A stretch of DNA of 64,000 nucleotides from NCBI RefSeq assembly GCF_900129295.1, contig NZ_FQUU01000004.1, forward strand, positions 310,001 through 374,000, in the 5' to 3' direction. This DNA comes from Flavisolibacter ginsengisoli DSM 18119 (lineage in GTDB: Bacteria; Bacteroidota; Bacteroidia; Chitinophagales; Chitinophagaceae). The notes beneath the pieces are model-generated. The model saw only the letters and a program-made list of their open reading frames with translations, was not told where the DNA came from and ran no database searches. Below are positions 44,631-53,046 of the stretch, one piece after another; the stretch's first letter is position 1; every line of letters begins with the position of its first letter. Both the position numbers and the translations under genes were made by a program.

Positions 44631-44900
44631 TTATTTTCTGATTCCTAATTTCTCAATCAAAGTACGGTAACCCTGCAGGTTATGTTTTTGCAGGTAGTTT
44701 AATAAGCGGCGACGCTTACCTACTAATTGCATAAGGCCGCGGTGAGTAGAGAAATCTTTTTTGTTTTGTTGAAGATGACCTGAGATTTGTGCGATGCGTT
44801 CAGTTAGCAAAGCGATCTGACCCTCAATAGATCCTGTGTTGGTTTCCTTACCGCCAAAATTGGCAAAAATGTTAGCTTTTTTTTCTTTTGTTACTGACAT
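44631..44900 (-). CDS. rpsO: 30S ribosomal protein S15
   Basis: An 89-residue ribosomal protein that binds 16S rRNA early in 30S assembly. It has the S15 core LTERIAQISGHLQQNKKDFSTHRGLMQLVGKRRRLLNYL (given here as motif context, residues about 31-70) and the conserved LIEKLGIRK end. It is upstream of pnp, the usual bacterial order. A variant box TACCTTCG (44953-44960, minus) is the best promoter candidate. Confidence 0.97.
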   Translation of the reverse strand: MSVTKEKKANIFANFGGKETNTGSIEGQIALLTERIAQISGHLQQNKKDFSTHRGLMQLVGKRRRLLNYLQKHNLQGYRTLIEKLGIRK

Positions 44901-45155
44901 CGTGAATTTTTTAGAATTGCATCCGATTAGATACCTTAGTATATTTTGGCGGCGAAGGTAAGTAAAACCTTGCTAAAAAGAGCTTAAACCTAAGAGCTAA
45001 ATCATGAAAAAGCAGATTAAGTTCACCAATATATAAGTATTTTATTGCATAACTTCCATTTTTCCACCAACATTTTACAAGCAAAATAATATGCTAGCTC
45101 CTCTTGTAAAGCCTGTTAAATAGCCATATGCCAGGTTAGTTGCGACTCTTTAAAG

Positions 45156-45210
45156 AGCCGTTACATAGCCGTTACATAGGCGGCACATAGGCGTTGCATA
45201 GGCCTTAGAT
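45156..45210 (+). repeat. five-unit 11-bp tandem repeat
   Basis: The units read AGCCGTTACAT, AGCCGTTACAT, AGGCGGCACAT, AGGCGTTGCAT and AGGCCTTAGAT, with no gaps. The first two are identical and the rest diverge by 2-5 bases, keeping AG-C at the start and AT at the end. The 11-bp period is close to one DNA helical turn. It lies about 150 bp upstream of miaE. Confidence 0.85.
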
Positions 45211-45346
45211 AATAGTCTTTGAAGTAGAATGGCTGACCATTAAAGCGAAGCCTTTACTATGGGAGCAAAACCATTCTAATGCGAGTTTATGAGCTTTCCT
45301 TTTTGCCGATTTCGATGGGAGTTTACTTTATTGACACTGAAGCCGA

Positions 45347-45354
45347 TATTTTTG
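45347..45354 (+). promoter_or_regulatory. -7 promoter box of miaE
   Basis: TATTTTTG, a perfect TAnnTTTG, ends 4 nt before the ATG at 45359, implying a leaderless mRNA. A TTTA at about 21 bp upstream is a weak -33 candidate. Confidence 0.6.
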
Positions 45355-45358
45355 TGTG

Positions 45359-45979
45359 ATGGAAACGCATGAACCTATTTCACCTGATACCAGGGCCATT
45401 TTAGGACTCCATTTGCCTACCGATCCAAGGTGGGTAAACCTGGCGGGTAAATCACTGGAAGAAATTCTAAGTGATCATGCCTATTGCGAGCAAAAGGCGG
45501 CTGTTAGTTGTATTTCCCTCATACAGCGATACAACCAGAAAGAAAAGCTGGTCATTGCCCTCGCACCGATTGTCACTGAAGAATGGGGCCATTTCCGGCT
45601 TGTATTGGCAGAATTGCAAAAAAGGAACTTAAAACTGGGTTTGCAGAGAAAGGATGCTTACGCTAATGCCCTTTTTACTTTTTGCCAGACAGGAGGTGCT
45701 GAAGAAGGCAGGCTCCTGGACCAATTACTTATGATGGCCATGATAGAAGCCAGGAGCTGCGAACGTTTTAAAAGGTTGAGTGAAGGATTGGGAGATGAAT
45801 ACATGCGTAGGTTTTACCGCCGCTTTATGGAAAGTGAAGCCGGGCACTATACCCTTTTTATTGAACTGGCAGAAACTTATATAGATAAGGAAAAGGTCAG
45901 GAAAAGATGGCAGGAATGGCTGGAATACGAGGCAGTGATCATTTCTAAGCTTGATGTAAGAGGTGACAGGATTCATTGA
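45359..45979 (+). CDS. miaE: tRNA-(ms2io6A) hydroxylase
   Basis: A 206-residue non-haem di-iron enzyme that hydroxylates the isopentenyl group of ms2i6A at position 37 of tRNA. The iron ligands are visible as Glu in the first helix (SDHAYCEQKA), EEWGH, the EARSCERF helix and ESEAGHY. The N-terminal LPTDPRWVNLAG is typical of the family. The ATG at 45359 is chosen; a GTG one codon earlier is in frame. The partner genes miaA and miaB are not in this window. Confidence 0.93.
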   Translation: METHEPISPDTRAILGLHLPTDPRWVNLAGKSLEEILSDHAYCEQKAAVSCISLIQRYNQKEKLVIALAPIVTEEWGHFRLVLAELQKRNLKLGLQRKDAYANALFTFCQTGGAEEGRLLDQLLMMAMIEARSCERFKRLSEGLGDEYMRRFYRRFMESEAGHYTLFIELAETYIDKEKVRKRWQEWLEYEAVIISKLDVRGDRIH

Positions 45980-46018
45980 CCCAGCCCTATACAATAATTC
46001 TTTGACCCTTAATAATTC

Positions 46019-47017
46019 TTAAAGTCCTGATTTGAAAAAAGCCAATTCTTTTTCCAGGTTTAGATAGGGATGCTGGTCTACCAAGGCCGCAGTCTTATCA
46101 TAAAAGCTTTTTAGAAACTTTTTATGCTGTTCTGAAGCCACGTTGAATGGTTTATGTTGGTAAGCCAGCTGAATGGATTGAATTTCCTTGATCAGGCTTC
46201 GCGTCTTTTCGTTCATACTGGCATCAACAAATTTCTCCCAAACGTATTGGGTGGCAAAGTAATTCGGGTGTACCAGGTCCTCGGCATAAAAACGATAGTC
46301 ACGCAGGTCGTCAATTACCAACTCGTAAGCAGGAAAATAAAAGAGCTTATCAAATTTATCTACTAAATGATGGACAGCCTGTATCAGTAAGGCCTTACTC
46401 CTGTTATTTTCTATTACGCCTTCCCGTAAATGCCTGACCGGGCTTATGGTAAATATGATCCTGGCCTTTGAATTGAAAAGAAAAATGCGGTGAATGACAT
46501 TATCAAGGACTTTCAGCACTTCCTCAAGCATCAATAATTTTCTGTTGAACCAATCTGAGGGAGCTTTGTGGTTATTACCAGCTATGCTTCCTACACGGGC
46601 ATTTAATGCTTTCTCTGTTAATGTATATACCCATGCAGACCCTAACGTGATCATTATATAATCAGCCTGCCTGAGAAAGCTGTTGGCATTCCCGGTTGCA
46701 GTGTTAATTTTTTCAACCGAATCCTTAGCTGTTATGGAAGAAAACCGGCTATGGTGCTTCCAGCTATGCCATCCTTCATTCAGGTAAAACAGATCTTTTT
46801 CATCAATGCTAACATTTTCTATATAACCGGTTATAGCTTCTGCCACACTAACAGGATTGAACAAGATACCATTTGGATTTTCCATTATTGTAAATCCAGA
46901 TCTTTTCAATTTTTCGCCAATGTTCTCTGTAAAGCAGGAGCCAATGAGAAATAACTTATCCTTGTGCGTTATAGGCTCAGGTAACTTCTTGATATCAAAT
47001 TCGTAGTGAAACTTCAT
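46019..47017 (-). CDS. GSCFA-domain protein
   Basis: A 332-residue protein of the GSCFA family, recognised by the N-terminal LFLIGSCFTENIG that names the family, and later by FTISPVRHLREG and DLVHPNYFATQYVWEKF. The family is related to SGNH/GDSL hydrolases, with Ser-Cys in the nucleophile area and Asp-x-x-His near the end. The substrate is unknown. It lies 26 bp downstream of the HMG-CoA lyase gene and is probably cotranscribed. Confidence 0.9.
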   Translation of the reverse strand: MKFHYEFDIKKLPEPITHKDKLFLIGSCFTENIGEKLKRSGFTIMENPNGILFNPVSVAEAITGYIENVSIDEKDLFYLNEGWHSWKHHSRFSSITAKDSVEKINTATGNANSFLRQADYIMITLGSAWVYTLTEKALNARVGSIAGNNHKAPSDWFNRKLLMLEEVLKVLDNVIHRIFLFNSKARIIFTISPVRHLREGVIENNRSKALLIQAVHHLVDKFDKLFYFPAYELVIDDLRDYRFYAEDLVHPNYFATQYVWEKFVDASMNEKTRSLIKEIQSIQLAYQHKPFNVASEQHKKFLKSFYDKTAALVDQHPYLNLEKELAFFKSGL

Positions 47018-47042
47018 TTCAATAGCTATTCATTATTCCTGG

Positions 47043-47906
47043 TTATACAAAGATCCTGGATGACATGTCAAGGCATTTTTCAAGTGCCGCTTCATTAATA
47101 TTTTTCACTAACCCTTGTTCCTGCAGGTAACCGATGATCCATTCCATATTCATATTTCCAACCAGGTCATCCTGCGCCATAGGACATCCACCGATTCCTT
47201 TGAGCGCACCATCAATACGTGTACAACCTGCATTTACGGCTGCTTCCAGTTTCTCCTTCCAGTTAAATGGAGTGGAATGCAAATGAACGCCAATAGTGGT
47301 ATCCGGATATTTTGGAATAAGGGTATTTAATGCAAAACTTATTTGAGCCGGTGTCGCCAATCCTACGGTATCAGCTAAGGATAGTATGGTTATTCCTCGT
47401 TGTACCATTTCATCAGCCCATAGCAATAATACTTCCTGTGTATAAGCATCTCCATATGGATTTCCAAAACCCATACTCAGGTATACCACCAGTTTTTTAT
47501 TATGATTGACACAAAGATTCTGGATCTCCTCCACCCTTTTCACGCTTTCTTCCATGGTGCTATTGGTATTCCTTAGCTGGAATGTTGGCGAAAGAGAGAA
47601 TGGAAAACCCAGGTAACTGATTTCATTATAGGATACAGCCTCCTCAGCTCCCCGCAAGTTGGCTACAATACTTAACAATGCCGATCCTGAATCTGCATAA
47701 TGCAATTTTTTCAATACATCAGCAGTATCCGCCATTTGAGGAATAGCCTTTGGCGATACAAAGCTGCCAAAGTCAATAGTATGGAACCCTACCTGTAATA
47801 ATGAATTGATATATTCCACTTTTTGTTCAGTGGGTATAAAATGTTTCCAACCCTGCATAGCATCGCGGGGACACTCTACCAATTGGATATTTTTAGCACT
47901 TGTCAT
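47043..47906 (-). CDS. hydroxymethylglutaryl-CoA lyase
   Basis: A 287-residue TIM-barrel lyase of the HMGL/DRE family that splits HMG-CoA into acetyl-CoA and acetoacetate, the last step of leucine breakdown. The N-terminal VECPRDAMQG contains the catalytic Arg-Asp, GVHLHST contains the metal-binding histidines, and GIGGCPMAQDDLVGN contains the catalytic cysteine and family signature. The ATG at 47906 gives the usual N-terminus; a longer in-frame start at 47960 is not needed. The thiolase at 12981-14168 could use the resulting acetoacetate after activation. Confidence 0.92.
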   Translation of the reverse strand: MTSAKNIQLVECPRDAMQGWKHFIPTEQKVEYINSLLQVGFHTIDFGSFVSPKAIPQMADTADVLKKLHYADSGSALLSIVANLRGAEEAVSYNEISYLGFPFSLSPTFQLRNTNSTMEESVKRVEEIQNLCVNHNKKLVVYLSMGFGNPYGDAYTQEVLLLWADEMVQRGITILSLADTVGLATPAQISFALNTLIPKYPDTTIGVHLHSTPFNWKEKLEAAVNAGCTRIDGALKGIGGCPMAQDDLVGNMNMEWIIGYLQEQGLVKNINEAALEKCLDMSSRIFV

Positions 47907-47973
47907 TGAAAAGGTTAAATAGTGGACTATTGAAATATTTATTCCTGGTTTTAAAAACAAAAAATAAATAGTA

Positions 47974-48744
47974 TCACTTACCCTGTGACCTCTGCTTCAT
48001 GGCTTCGTAAAGGATCATACCAGTTGCCACAGAAACATTAAGAGATTCAAAATCTCCCTTCATGGGAATGCTGAATTTTTCATCACTTATTTTCATCAAA
48101 GCAGGATAAATGCCTTTTTCCTCACCACCCATAATAATGGCCAAAGGTGAAGTAAAGTCAACATCATAAACTTTTGTGGTAGCTGTCATTTCACTGGCCA
48201 GTACTTTGATTCCATTCAGGTGCAGTTCATCTACGGCCTTCATCAGGCTGTTGACACGGCATACTGTAACGTGTTCCAGGGCACCGGCGGAGGTTAGTAT
48301 AGCATCTTCATTCAAAGCGCCCACTCCTTTTTCAGGGATGATAATGGCCTGCACACCAGTGCACAAAGCTGTTCTGGCTATACCTCCAATATTTCTGACA
48401 TCTGTAATGCCATCCAGTATCAGGAACAATGGTGTTTCTCCCTTCTCAACAACCCATGATATTACTTCCTGCAAATTATGATACTGCACTTTCGAGATCA
48501 GGGCAATGCAGCCTTCATGATTGTCAACATTAAAACCATTAAGCTTTTCCAGGGGTACATAGCTTAGCGGCACACCATGTTGGGAGGCCAGGTGCCTGAT
48601 TTGGCTGACCGGGTCACCTGTAGCTTTTGCATTTAAAAATATCTTATCGAGGGCTTTTCCAGATTGCAGGGCATTGATAACGTTATTCCTGCCAATAATC
48701 ATGGAACTCTTCTTAGGCCTTTGCTGGGGTCTGAAATTTTTCAC
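47974..48744 (-). CDS. rlmB: 23S rRNA (guanosine-2'-O-)-methyltransferase, RlmB-type
   Basis: A 257-residue SPOUT methyltransferase (TrmH/SpoU family). The substrate-binding N-terminal domain starts at SSMIIGRNNVINAL and has the ILDGITDVRNIGGIARTA motif. The knotted SAM-binding domain ends with LAIIMGGEEKGIYP and ESLNVSVATGMILYEAM. I choose the GTG at 48744: a perfect promoter with -33 TTG at 48778-48780 and -7 TACTTTTG at 48749-48756 lies just upstream, so longer starts would fall inside the promoter. The ATG at 48702 is an alternative start. Confidence 0.92.
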   Translation of the reverse strand: MKNFRPQQRPKKSSMIIGRNNVINALQSGKALDKIFLNAKATGDPVSQIRHLASQHGVPLSYVPLEKLNGFNVDNHEGCIALISKVQYHNLQEVISWVVEKGETPLFLILDGITDVRNIGGIARTALCTGVQAIIIPEKGVGALNEDAILTSAGALEHVTVCRVNSLMKAVDELHLNGIKVLASEMTATTKVYDVDFTSPLAIIMGGEEKGIYPALMKISDEKFSIPMKGDFESLNVSVATGMILYEAMKQRSQGK

Positions 48745-48748
48745 TTGC

Positions 48749-48780
48749 CAAAAGTAACTTAGTCTGGGATAGTTTTTCAA
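48749..48780 (-). promoter_or_regulatory. complete -33/-7 promoter of rlmB
   Basis: On the minus strand TTG (48778-48780) and TACTTTTG (48749-48756) are spaced by 21 bp. The box ends 4 nt before the GTG start, implying a leaderless transcript. Confidence 0.65.
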
Positions 48781-48783
48781 TAA

Positions 48784-49284
48784 CTATAGATCCCATTTGG
48801 GCCTTTTCAATATAGCTATTGGCAACATAATAAGAATATACAACAGTACCAGGCCTGCAAGGATGAATTTGGCAAGGGCACAATAAAATACCACCTGTAG
48901 TGAAAATGAGGGATTGAATCTTCCATTAATGATAAAAAGCATTACCAGGTTTTCGCATACATCGAATAGAGCCGCAGCAACTGCCATGGAAATGAACCTG
49001 TCACTCCAGTTGACAAGAGGAAGTTTATGTTTCAGGTATACACAGGATGAAATAAAGAACCAGGTATAAGCAGCAATTAAAACAAAGTCCAGGTATATAT
49101 TCAGGGCAATATCATTGTAGTTCCAAAACAATAATAACTGGTTAAGCCGCGCTGTAGATTTGGCAAATTCCAGGTCAAGAATACCAATAGAACTGGAAGG
49201 GGTGATTAGTGACTGACCTTGCCAGCGCATAATAAAAATCATGACCAGCAATGATAAAAAAGAGAACAGCAAAGTTCTTTTCAT
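48784..49284 (-). CDS. four-helix membrane protein of unknown function
   Basis: A 166-residue integral membrane protein with helices near residues 5-20, 62-82, 100-120 and 130-155. Conserved-looking polar residues sit in FDVCENLVML and in the loop SRFNPSFS-like region. I recognise no family with an assigned role. It lies between the metK terminator and the rlmB promoter. Confidence 0.7.
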   Translation of the reverse strand: MKRTLLFSFLSLLVMIFIMRWQGQSLITPSSSIGILDLEFAKSTARLNQLLLFWNYNDIALNIYLDFVLIAAYTWFFISSCVYLKHKLPLVNWSDRFISMAVAAALFDVCENLVMLFIINGRFNPSFSLQVVFYCALAKFILAGLVLLYILIMLPIAILKRPKWDL

Positions 49285-49290
49285 AGGTTG

Positions 49291-49325
49291 AAAATAAAAA
49301 ACCTCTGTCGAAAGAACAGAGGTTT
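49291..49325 (-). terminator. terminator of metK
   Basis: A ten-base-pair stem (AAACCTCTGT with ACAGAGGTTT) is followed by a T-rich run on the minus strand, 19 bp after the metK stop. Confidence 0.85.
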
Positions 49326-49343
49326 CTATTATTGAATATAAAA

Positions 49344-50597
49344 TTATTTGATCCCAAATGCTTTTTTCACCTTAGGCACATAGTCCAGTTTCTCCCAGGT
49401 GAACAACTCTACTTTTTTCTTTACCACCTTACCATCAGGAGTTGAGAATTCTTTTGTCACCACCTCTGGTTTACGGCCCATGTGGCCATAGGCTGCTGTT
49501 TCGCTATATATGGGATTGCGAAGCTTTAAGCGTTGCTCGATGAAATAAGGACGCATATCAAAGATATCTTCCACCAATTTACTGATTTCGCCATCAGTCA
49601 TATCTACTTTAGCGGTACCATAAGTGTTTACATTAACACTGGTAGGCTGCGCAACACCAATGGCATAAGACACCTGCACCAATATTTCATCACAAACCCC
49701 GGCTGCAACCAGGTTCTTTGCTATATGACGAGTGGCGTAAGCAGCTGAACGGTCAACCTTTGAAGGGTCTTTACCGCTAAAAGCTCCACCACCGTGTGCT
49801 CCTTTACCTCCATAAGTATCTACAATAATCTTACGGCCTGTAAGACCGGTATCACCGTGGGGGCCACCTATTACAAACTTACCTGTTGGGTTTATATGGT
49901 ATTTAATATCGTTATTAAAGAGCTTTGCGTATTTTTTGTATTTAGCCTTTACCCTGGGAATAAGGATATTAAGGATGTCTTTCCTTATCTGCTCCTGCAT
50001 TTTAGGTTCTGTAGCAAATTCATCGTGCTGGGTAGAAACCACTATTGCATCAATACGTACAGGACGGTTGTTATCGTCATATTCCAGCGTTACCTGGCTT
50101 TTAGCATCTGGACGCAGGTATTTTATCTGTTTGTTTTCACGGCGAATGGCAGCAAGCTCCTGTAATAATTTATGAGCAAGATCAAGGGCCAGTGGCATGT
50201 AATCTTCTGTTTCATTAGTTGCATAGCCAAACATCATACCCTGGTCGCCGGCACCCTGCTCTTCTTTAGTTTTACGATCTACACCCTGGTTGATATCTGA
50301 AGATTGCTCATGGATAGCTGAAAGAATACCACATGAATTAGATTCAAACATATACTCACTACGGGTGTAACCAATACGGCGGATGACCTGGCGTGCTATA
50401 TCCTGAACATCCAGGTAAGCCTTAGACTTTACTTCTCCAGCTAATACTACCTGGCCGGTAGTAACAAGCGTTTCGCAAGCCACTTTTGAATTTGGATCGA
50501 AAGCTAAAAAATTATCGATTAAAGCATCAGAGATCTGATCTGCTATTTTATCAGGATGACCTTCTGATACGCTTTCTGACGTGAATAAGTAAGGCAT
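49344..50597 (-). CDS. metK: S-adenosylmethionine synthase
   Basis: A 417-residue enzyme that makes SAM from methionine and ATP. Signature segments are [21 protein letters not shown] at the N-terminus (motif at residues 4-24), [12 protein letters not shown], the phosphate-binding [15 protein letters not shown], and the C-terminal [13 protein letters not shown]. It is full length. No SAM riboswitch is apparent in the short leader. The promoter box lies in the loop of the preceding gene's terminator. Confidence 0.97.
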   Translation of the reverse strand: MPYLFTSESVSEGHPDKIADQISDALIDNFLAFDPNSKVACETLVTTGQVVLAGEVKSKAYLDVQDIARQVIRRIGYTRSEYMFESNSCGILSAIHEQSSDINQGVDRKTKEEQGAGDQGMMFGYATNETEDYMPLALDLAHKLLQELAAIRRENKQIKYLRPDAKSQVTLEYDDNNRPVRIDAIVVSTQHDEFATEPKMQEQIRKDILNILIPRVKAKYKKYAKLFNNDIKYHINPTGKFVIGGPHGDTGLTGRKIIVDTYGGKGAHGGGAFSGKDPSKVDRSAAYATRHIAKNLVAAGVCDEILVQVSYAIGVAQPTSVNVNTYGTAKVDMTDGEISKLVEDIFDMRPYFIEQRLKLRNPIYSETAAYGHMGRKPEVVTKEFSTPDGKVVKKKVELFTWEKLDYVPKVKKAFGIK

Positions 50598-50624
50598 GAA
50601 CTGGAAATATTTATAGTAGTTAAT

Positions 50625-50657
50625 AAATTAAAATCGGGTGCAAATATAACACCCGAT
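50625..50657 (-). terminator. terminator of the DUF4270 gene, containing the metK promoter box
   Basis: An eight-base-pair stem (ATCGGGTG with CACCCGAT) is followed by a T-rich stretch on the minus strand. Its nine-base loop contains most of the metK -7 box. Confidence 0.65.
50641..50648 (-). promoter_or_regulatory. -7 promoter box of metK
   Basis: The minus strand reads TATATTTG, a perfect TAnnTTTG, ending 43 nt before the metK ATG and lying in the loop of the upstream terminator hairpin. Confidence 0.55.
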
Positions 50658-50663
50658 CTAATA

Positions 50664-52115
50664 TTATAAGTTGGAGTAAATAATACGAAGCCGCAGTCGT
50701 TGATCAGCATTAACAAAATTGCCGCCGCCAAGTACTACCCTTCCCATGCCAATGGCTTGTTCAATTTGTGGTCTTACATAAATACCAGCCAATGGAACAA
50801 ACAGCTGCGTTCTTAATGGAGCATATAATCGCAAGGTATCATTAGGCGTATGCCTTGTAACAATGCCCTGCACATACCTTGTGATATCAAAACGGTATTG
50901 GTTGTTCTTTAGATTACCACCAAAAAGGCTTAGGTCTATAGATTGGTTTACACCAAGGTTTATATCCCTGTCAAATAAAAAGGCAGTATCGAGTGTGCCA
51001 CTATTAGTGTAGTCTAAAAATAAATATGGTGGGGGTGTAAACTTATCTGCACCTGCTGAAGGAAGTACTGAAGTAATGATCTCCGCCTTGTGAATTACCT
51101 TATTCCCAAGGGTTGAAAGGTCTGGTACATTTATAGATGCATAAGACCCTGATGGAGCTGATTGGATGTAAAGCTTGTCATCATCCGGAGTACCATTATT
51201 TAAATAAGCAGCCCAATTGGAAGCAGGCGTCATTTTTACATAATTAGCTTGCCCGTTTGTGCGATGATTAAAATCTGTTGATAATGTATCTCTTTTCCCG
51301 TTATTATGAACTATCTGGTAATAGACAGTGAGGCGGGTTTGCGAGGTAGCTGTCAGATCAAAGTAACTTAACATGTTACTTCCGTTGTCGGCTTTAATGG
51401 CAAATCCGGCAAATAATTTTCTGAAAATTGATCCGCTTGTAGTATCTGAATGATATCCACCACTCAGCATACTTGCTGTAGTGTCATATTGTGCAAACCT
51501 TTCACCCAAGGAGTTATCCAGCCTGATTCTTACTACATTATTTACAGTTGTAGTGTCTCCAGCACGGATAAGGCGAATAGAATCTTTAGCAGACTTTGCA
51601 GTGAATGTCGCAGACCCCAGTTCTGATCCGGTTGTTGGGAAATCAGTTGAAGGATCAGCATATTTATATAAAACTGTGTCCTTAAAATCCTGGTTTGGAG
51701 CAATCTCGTAGACATGAAGTGTTTGAAATCCATTCAGGGTGTCTCCATAACTATTATCATACTGAAGAGAGAGCACAACAGAGTCAATGATCTTTGTAGT
51801 GTCACGACCAAGAAAGGGATTGGTGCCAAGTGATACAGGTGTAATATTGAAATGAAAGCCCGCGTGCGTAGTTCCGAATTCGGGATCATTCAAATCGCCC
51901 GCTGCTACCAGGTCACTATAATTAACCTTTGTAGTATCATCATAGAGCATGTTATTCGTAACAGCATTTAAGGCAACTTCAAAGGTGTTTACATTGTCAA
52001 CTGCAGGAATTAAATCACCACCAAGATCTGTAGCTTCATTAATTTTTTTGCAAGAAATAAAACCAATTAGTAAAAACAGTGCCGCAAAGAAAAAGATCCG
52101 GTTGTGCTTTTTCAC
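50664..52115 (-). CDS. DUF4270 lipoprotein
   Basis: A 483-residue secreted protein of the Bacteroidota DUF4270 family. The signal peptide ends in a lipobox (GFISC), followed by CKKINEATDLGGDLIPAVDNVNT-type sequence, where TDLGGDLIP is the family hallmark. The body is beta-rich, with VVLSLQYDNSYGD and repeated threonine/asparagine segments. It is probably on the cell surface. The function is unknown. It follows the glycogen-synthase-like gene by 26 bp, an arrangement I associate with Bacteroidota pan loci. Confidence 0.9.
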   Translation of the reverse strand: MKKHNRIFFFAALFLLIGFISCKKINEATDLGGDLIPAVDNVNTFEVALNAVTNNMLYDDTTKVNYSDLVAAGDLNDPEFGTTHAGFHFNITPVSLGTNPFLGRDTTKIIDSVVLSLQYDNSYGDTLNGFQTLHVYEIAPNQDFKDTVLYKYADPSTDFPTTGSELGSATFTAKSAKDSIRLIRAGDTTTVNNVVRIRLDNSLGERFAQYDTTASMLSGGYHSDTTSGSIFRKLFAGFAIKADNGSNMLSYFDLTATSQTRLTVYYQIVHNNGKRDTLSTDFNHRTNGQANYVKMTPASNWAAYLNNGTPDDDKLYIQSAPSGSYASINVPDLSTLGNKVIHKAEIITSVLPSAGADKFTPPPYLFLDYTNSGTLDTAFLFDRDINLGVNQSIDLSLFGGNLKNNQYRFDITRYVQGIVTRHTPNDTLRLYAPLRTQLFVPLAGIYVRPQIEQAIGMGRVVLGGGNFVNADQRLRLRIIYSNL

Positions 52116-52141
52116 AAATATTAATTAAAGCAGTTTGAAAA

Positions 52142-52957
52142 TTACTTGTTCGCAAGATCGCCATACAACTGTAAATAGTCTGTTAAATCAGACTCTGCGT
52201 TATAAGGCAATGTTTTCTTGCCGCGAACTTTCGAAAACTCATCCAACAGCTTTTTATCGATCTTTTCTGCACCTAATGTTATTGCATCAGCATAGGTAGC
52301 TCCACCACGAAACATGGCTAAATTATTTGCATCCTTATAAGGTTCAAGATCCTTTTCTTTTAATGAAGGATGTATCATAGCTTTTTGTAGAAAATCAGTA
52401 CCCAGTTTTTCCTTAAAGGTTGTTTGACCCAAGGTGAATATGATCTTACTATGAGAAAATACCGGCTCCTTTTTATATACAGTTTTAAGGTATAATGGTA
52501 TCAAACCTGTCATCCATCCACTGCAATGAATAAGATCCGGAGGCCAGCCAAACTTTTTAACGGTTTCAAGGGCTCCCTTGCAAAAGAAAATGGCTCTTAA
52601 ACCATTATCATCATACCATTTTTCATTATCATCAGTAAAAATGTGCTTTCTTTTAAACAAGTCCTCATTGTCTAGAAAATATACCTGCAGACGTGCATTA
52701 GGCAGGGATGCCACTTTGATCTGCAAAGGAAAATCTTCGTTATCTATTGAAACATTTATACCTGAAAGACGCACAACTTCATGCAACCGATGACGGCGCT
52801 CATTGATGGCGCCAAACCGGGGCATAATACAACGCACTTCGTAACCACTATCATTAGATTTTATCGCCAGCTTGTTTACTATTTCTGAAAATTCAGTCAA
52901 TTCAAGGTATGGAGACATTTCGTTGGCAATGAATAAAATTCTTTTCTTTGCTGACAT
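52142..52957 (-). CDS. short glycogen/starch-synthase-like protein (GT5 N-terminal domain only)
   Basis: A 271-residue protein that resembles the N-terminal GT5 domain of glycogen synthase (RILFIANEMSPYLELTEFSE, GYEVRCIMPRFG, IFFCKGALE, LIHCSGWMTGLIPLYLK). Glycogen synthases are about 480 residues with a second Rossmann domain, which is absent here. The ADP-glucose-binding K-x-G-G-L motif near the N-terminus is replaced by ELTEFSE. Both features argue against normal synthase activity. The ATG at 52957 begins the conserved region and is 33 nt after a perfect promoter box. It is divergent from panC, a pairing I believe is common in Bacteroidota. Confidence 0.85.
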   Translation of the reverse strand: MSAKKRILFIANEMSPYLELTEFSEIVNKLAIKSNDSGYEVRCIMPRFGAINERRHRLHEVVRLSGINVSIDNEDFPLQIKVASLPNARLQVYFLDNEDLFKRKHIFTDDNEKWYDDNGLRAIFFCKGALETVKKFGWPPDLIHCSGWMTGLIPLYLKTVYKKEPVFSHSKIIFTLGQTTFKEKLGTDFLQKAMIHPSLKEKDLEPYKDANNLAMFRGGATYADAITLGAEKIDKKLLDEFSKVRGKKTLPYNAESDLTDYLQLYGDLANK

Positions 52958-52990
52958 TGTTACCGTTTTAAACTCTGGGAAAAAGGTTTG

Positions 52991-52998
52991 CAAAGGTA
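52991..52998 (-). promoter_or_regulatory. -7 promoter box of the glycogen-synthase-like/DUF4270 operon
   Basis: The minus strand reads TACCTTTG, a perfect TAnnTTTG, 33 nt before the ATG at 52957. Confidence 0.6.
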
Positions 52999-53046
52999 AC
53001 TATTTCTAATTAAACAGGACAGTTAGTATATCTGTAATCAAGATTT

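Larger units (their letters stand above)
44901..45358. other. 458-bp divergent intergenic region with tandem repeat
   Basis: No coding gene is visible between rpsO and miaE. It contains the rpsO promoter candidate (44953-44960), the 11-bp tandem repeat at 45156-45210, and the miaE promoter box (45347-45354). Confidence 0.6.

Noticed and set aside
45156-45210. Possible CRISPR array
   Set aside because: Units are 11 bp without spacers and no cas genes are present; it is a simple tandem repeat.
50598-50663. SAM riboswitch upstream of metK
   Set aside because: The region is too short and its only hairpin is a terminator of the upstream gene.
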